Source of the DNA: Bifidobacterium imperatoris
Lineage (GTDB): Bacteria > Actinomycetota > Actinomycetes > Actinomycetales > Bifidobacteriaceae
Length of the DNA stretch: 64,000 nucleotides
Reading direction: 5' to 3'
NCBI RefSeq assembly: GCF_002860405.1
Contig: NZ_NMWV01000010.1
Span: 1-64,000, forward strand
This document shows, one piece after another, positions 62,249 to 64,000 of this stretch (position 1 is its first letter; every line of letters starts with the position of its first letter). Below the pieces are notes generated by a model that was given only the letters and a program-made list of their open reading frames with translations, ran no database searches and was not told the origin of the DNA. The translations under genes were made by a program, and so were the position numbers.

Positions 62249-63754
62249 TTGAGCGACAACAACCAGTACACCGATATTGACCACGGCAGCTCCAGCGTAA
62301 CCTCTCAAGGCGTGCTCTCCTCACAGTCAGACGTGTTGCTCGACAGCAACCAGCGGCCGGCCGGCTGGCATGAGGACACCAACCAGGAATGGGAGGAACG
62401 CGAGGCTCGCAACGAGCTCAAACATGTGGCAGGTCTCGGTGAGCTCGAAGACGTTACCGAAGTTGAATACCGTAAGGTCCGTCTGGAACGCGTGGTTTTG
62501 GTAGGCGTATGGTCAAGCGCTGTGACCACGCAAGCCAAAGCGGAGGAATCCCTGCGAGAACTGGCCGCGCTCGCGGAAACCGCGGGCGCCGTGGTGTGCG
62601 ATGGTTTGCTGCAACACCGGTTAAGGCCTGACTCGGCCACGTATGTGGGCTCCGGTAAAGCGCGAGAGATCGCTGACATCGTGGCGCGCGAGGAGGCCGA
62701 TACCATCATCGTTGATGATGATTTGCCGCCATCACAGCGCCGTGCCTTGGAAGACGCCGCGAAAGTCAAAGTGGTGGACCGTACGGCCGTGATTCTTGAT
62801 ATCTTCGCCCAGCACGCCACTTCTCGCGAAGGCAAAGCGCAGGTTGAGCTCGCCCAATTGGAATACATGTTGCCGCGTTTGCGCGGTTGGGGTGGGTCGC
62901 TGTCTCGTCAGGCAGGCGGCCGTGCGGCTGGCGCGGATGCTGGCATAGGCTCCCGAGGTCCTGGCGAAACCAAAATCGAGATGGATCGCCGTGTGATTCG
63001 CACGCGTATTGCAAGACTTCGCCGCCAGATTCGTGAAATGGCCCCGGCTCGCGAAGTCAAGCGTGGATCGCGTCGTCGCTTTGGTTTGCCGACCGTGGCA
63101 GTGGTGGGCTATACCAATGCCGGCAAATCCTCGCTGACCAATCGCCTGACCGGTTCCGCCGAATTGGTGGAGAACGCGCTGTTCGCCACTTTGGATACCG
63201 CGGTGCGTCGTGCAAAAACCCGAGACGGCCGTTTCTACGCCTATGTGGATACGGTTGGATTCGTGCGCCGTCTGCCCACCCAGTTGGTGGAAGCGTTCAA
63301 ATCCACATTGGAGGAAGTGGCCGAAGCTGATGTGATTGTGCATGTGGTGGATGGTTCGCATCCTGATCCGTTCTCGCAGATCGATGCTGTGAACGATGTG
63401 CTGGCGGATATCGAGGGCACGGCTTCGATTCCACGCATCATCGTGTTCAATAAAGCTGACCAGATCGATGAGGCGACTCGGGAGCGTCTATCCGCGCTGC
63501 AGCCTGACGCCTTCATCGTCTCCGCATATAGCGGCGAGGGCATTGATGAGCTGCGCGATGCCGTGGAGGCATTGCTGCCGGTACCACATGTGCATGTCAA
63601 TGCATTGCTGCCGTATACGGCGGGGTCGTTGCTGTCTCGTGTACGCGAATATGGCAAGGTGAGCAAGGTGGAATACCGTGATGACGGTGTGCTGCTGGAG
63701 GCTGATGTGGACTCGCATTTGGCGGCAAAAGTCATTGAACAATCAATCGATTAA
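62249..63754 (+). CDS. hflX: GTPase HflX
   Basis: 501 aa. The likely start is TTG at 62249 (MSDNNQYTDIDHG) with GAGAGG 5 nt upstream; GTG at 62243 is an alternative. The N-terminal HflX domain (VVLVGVWSSAVTTQ; DEAD-like DDDLPPSQRRALEDA; GPGETKIEMDRR) is followed by G1 GYTNAGKSSLTNRL, G3 DTVGFVRRLPTQL and G4 FNKADQID. HflX binds the 50S subunit and splits stalled 70S ribosomes under stress. It is divergent from the RsmC-like gene. Confidence 0.95.
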   Translation: MSDNNQYTDIDHGSSSVTSQGVLSSQSDVLLDSNQRPAGWHEDTNQEWEEREARNELKHVAGLGELEDVTEVEYRKVRLERVVLVGVWSSAVTTQAKAEESLRELAALAETAGAVVCDGLLQHRLRPDSATYVGSGKAREIADIVAREEADTIIVDDDLPPSQRRALEDAAKVKVVDRTAVILDIFAQHATSREGKAQVELAQLEYMLPRLRGWGGSLSRQAGGRAAGADAGIGSRGPGETKIEMDRRVIRTRIARLRRQIREMAPAREVKRGSRRRFGLPTVAVVGYTNAGKSSLTNRLTGSAELVENALFATLDTAVRRAKTRDGRFYAYVDTVGFVRRLPTQLVEAFKSTLEEVAEADVIVHVVDGSHPDPFSQIDAVNDVLADIEGTASIPRIIVFNKADQIDEATRERLSALQPDAFIVSAYSGEGIDELRDAVEALLPVPHVHVNALLPYTAGSLLSRVREYGKVSKVEYRDDGVLLEADVDSHLAAKVIEQSID

Positions 63755-63777
63755 CGTGATGAAAGTCACATATAGAT

Positions 63778-63791
63778 TGTGAGCGCTAACA
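63778..63791. promoter_or_regulatory. LacI/CcpA-type operator upstream of ldh
   Basis: TGTGAGCGCTAACA is nearly palindromic around AGCGCT and matches the catabolite-control/LacI-family operator pattern. A weaker copy (TGGGAGCGCAAACG, 63835-63848) follows about 57 bp later. Both lie upstream of the lactate dehydrogenase start, so ldh is likely under sugar-responsive control. Confidence 0.65.
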
Positions 63792-63860
63792 ACCATTGGG
63801 AATACAAGGTTTTCTGATTTTCGTAGCGAATTTTTGGGAGCGCAAACGTCTAACCGGGTT

Positions 63861-63866
63861 TATAAA
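63861..63866 (+). promoter_or_regulatory. possible -10 box of the ldh promoter
   Basis: TATAAA lies 63 bp before the ldh start codon. A TTGGGA about 20 bp upstream is a poor -35, and it overlaps the second operator-like site. Confidence 0.35.
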
Positions 63867-63929
63867 GTAAAACCGTTAGTTACATGGCCTGCCATTCTGC
63901 AGACCGCCTTTGAAGAGAGGTTAATCCAT

Positions 63930-64000
63930 CATGGCGGAAACTACCGTTAAGCCCACGAAGCTTGCAATCATCGGTGCTGGTGCTGTTGGCTCCACTCTCG
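63930..64000 (+). CDS. ldh: L-lactate dehydrogenase, N-terminal part (cut by window end)
   Basis: The first 71 nt encode MAETTVKPTKLA, then the Rossmann dinucleotide-binding motif IIGAGAVGSTL (GxGxxG). This agrees with the N-terminus of bifidobacterial L-lactate dehydrogenase as I remember it. The enzyme reduces pyruvate to L-lactate with NADH and is activated by fructose 1,6-bisphosphate. The start ATG at 63930 follows GAGAGG. The rest lies outside the window. Operator-like palindromes lie upstream. Confidence 0.85.

Overview
The window reads as a chromosomal segment of a Bifidobacterium, most like B. longum. Supporting signs are the histidine gene order hisD-hisC-hisB-(unknown)-hisH-hisA, a type I-alpha glutamine synthetase, CUT1 sugar permeases with no ATPase beside them, an LSNTG wall-anchored carbohydrate enzyme, DUF5067 and DUF2252 proteins, and a lactate dehydrogenase start beginning MAETTVKPTKLA. 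The species call is inference from remembered gene content; no search was run.

Layout. (1) 1-590: 3' end of a 23S rRNA gene, a 5S rRNA gene and the rrn terminator. (2) 699-5964: accessory genes, with a minus-strand run (unknown, unknown, zinc-ribbon/PASTA membrane protein) and a divergent calcineurin-type phosphoesterase. (3) 6451-26413: about 20 kb of seven tightly packed minus-strand genes that look like one anti-phage defence operon. In transcription order they are a 334-aa unknown, a PemK/MazF-like protein, an ImmA/IrrE-type zinc peptidase, a SNF2 helicase (DrmD-like), a 1618-aa N6-adenine methyltransferase (DrmMI-like), a 2197-aa DEAD/DEAH-MZB/DUF1998-nuclease-like helicase (DruE-like, or a DrmA+DrmB-like fusion) and a UvrD-type helicase with an N-terminal RelE-like domain. 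The last three are joined by 4-bp ATGA overlaps. The set shares its core with class 1 DISARM but lacks the phospholipase DrmC and adds genes DISARM does not have. (4) 26831-28811: a very GC-rich RecQ helicase gene enclosed by 21-bp terminal inverted repeats (20/21 matching) with no transposase. (5) 28868-33743: small accessory and metabolic genes (acidic unknown, HAD-like protein, aldo/keto reductase, xylulokinase, RhuM-Fic fusion). (6) 33903-39336: histidine operon. (7) 39615-50277: a LacI-controlled glycan locus: regulator, solute-binding lipoprotein, two permeases, GH31 enzyme and a 1364-aa wall-anchored GH39-like enzyme, with a clear promoter and paired operators. (8) 50374-64000: core genes: DUF2252, glnA, DUF5067, MFS exporter, lysozyme-like membrane protein, hrpA, RsmC-like methyltransferase, hflX and the first 71 nt of ldh.

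How genes work together. In region 3 a methyltransferase probably marks self DNA, while several helicases and a nuclease-like C-terminus act on unmarked DNA; the peptidase, PemK-like and RelE-like parts suggest toxin or regulatory add-ons. In region 7 the wall-anchored enzyme would trim a plant glycan outside the cell, the ABC transporter would import the released oligosaccharide, and the GH31 enzyme would cleave it inside. Xylulokinase in region 5 could serve released xylose, but it lies 7 kb away and has no visible shared operator.

Limits: all calls come from reading the sequence and translations by eye. Domain names without a clear catalytic motif (PemK-like, lysozyme-like, the 334-aa protein) are tentative.
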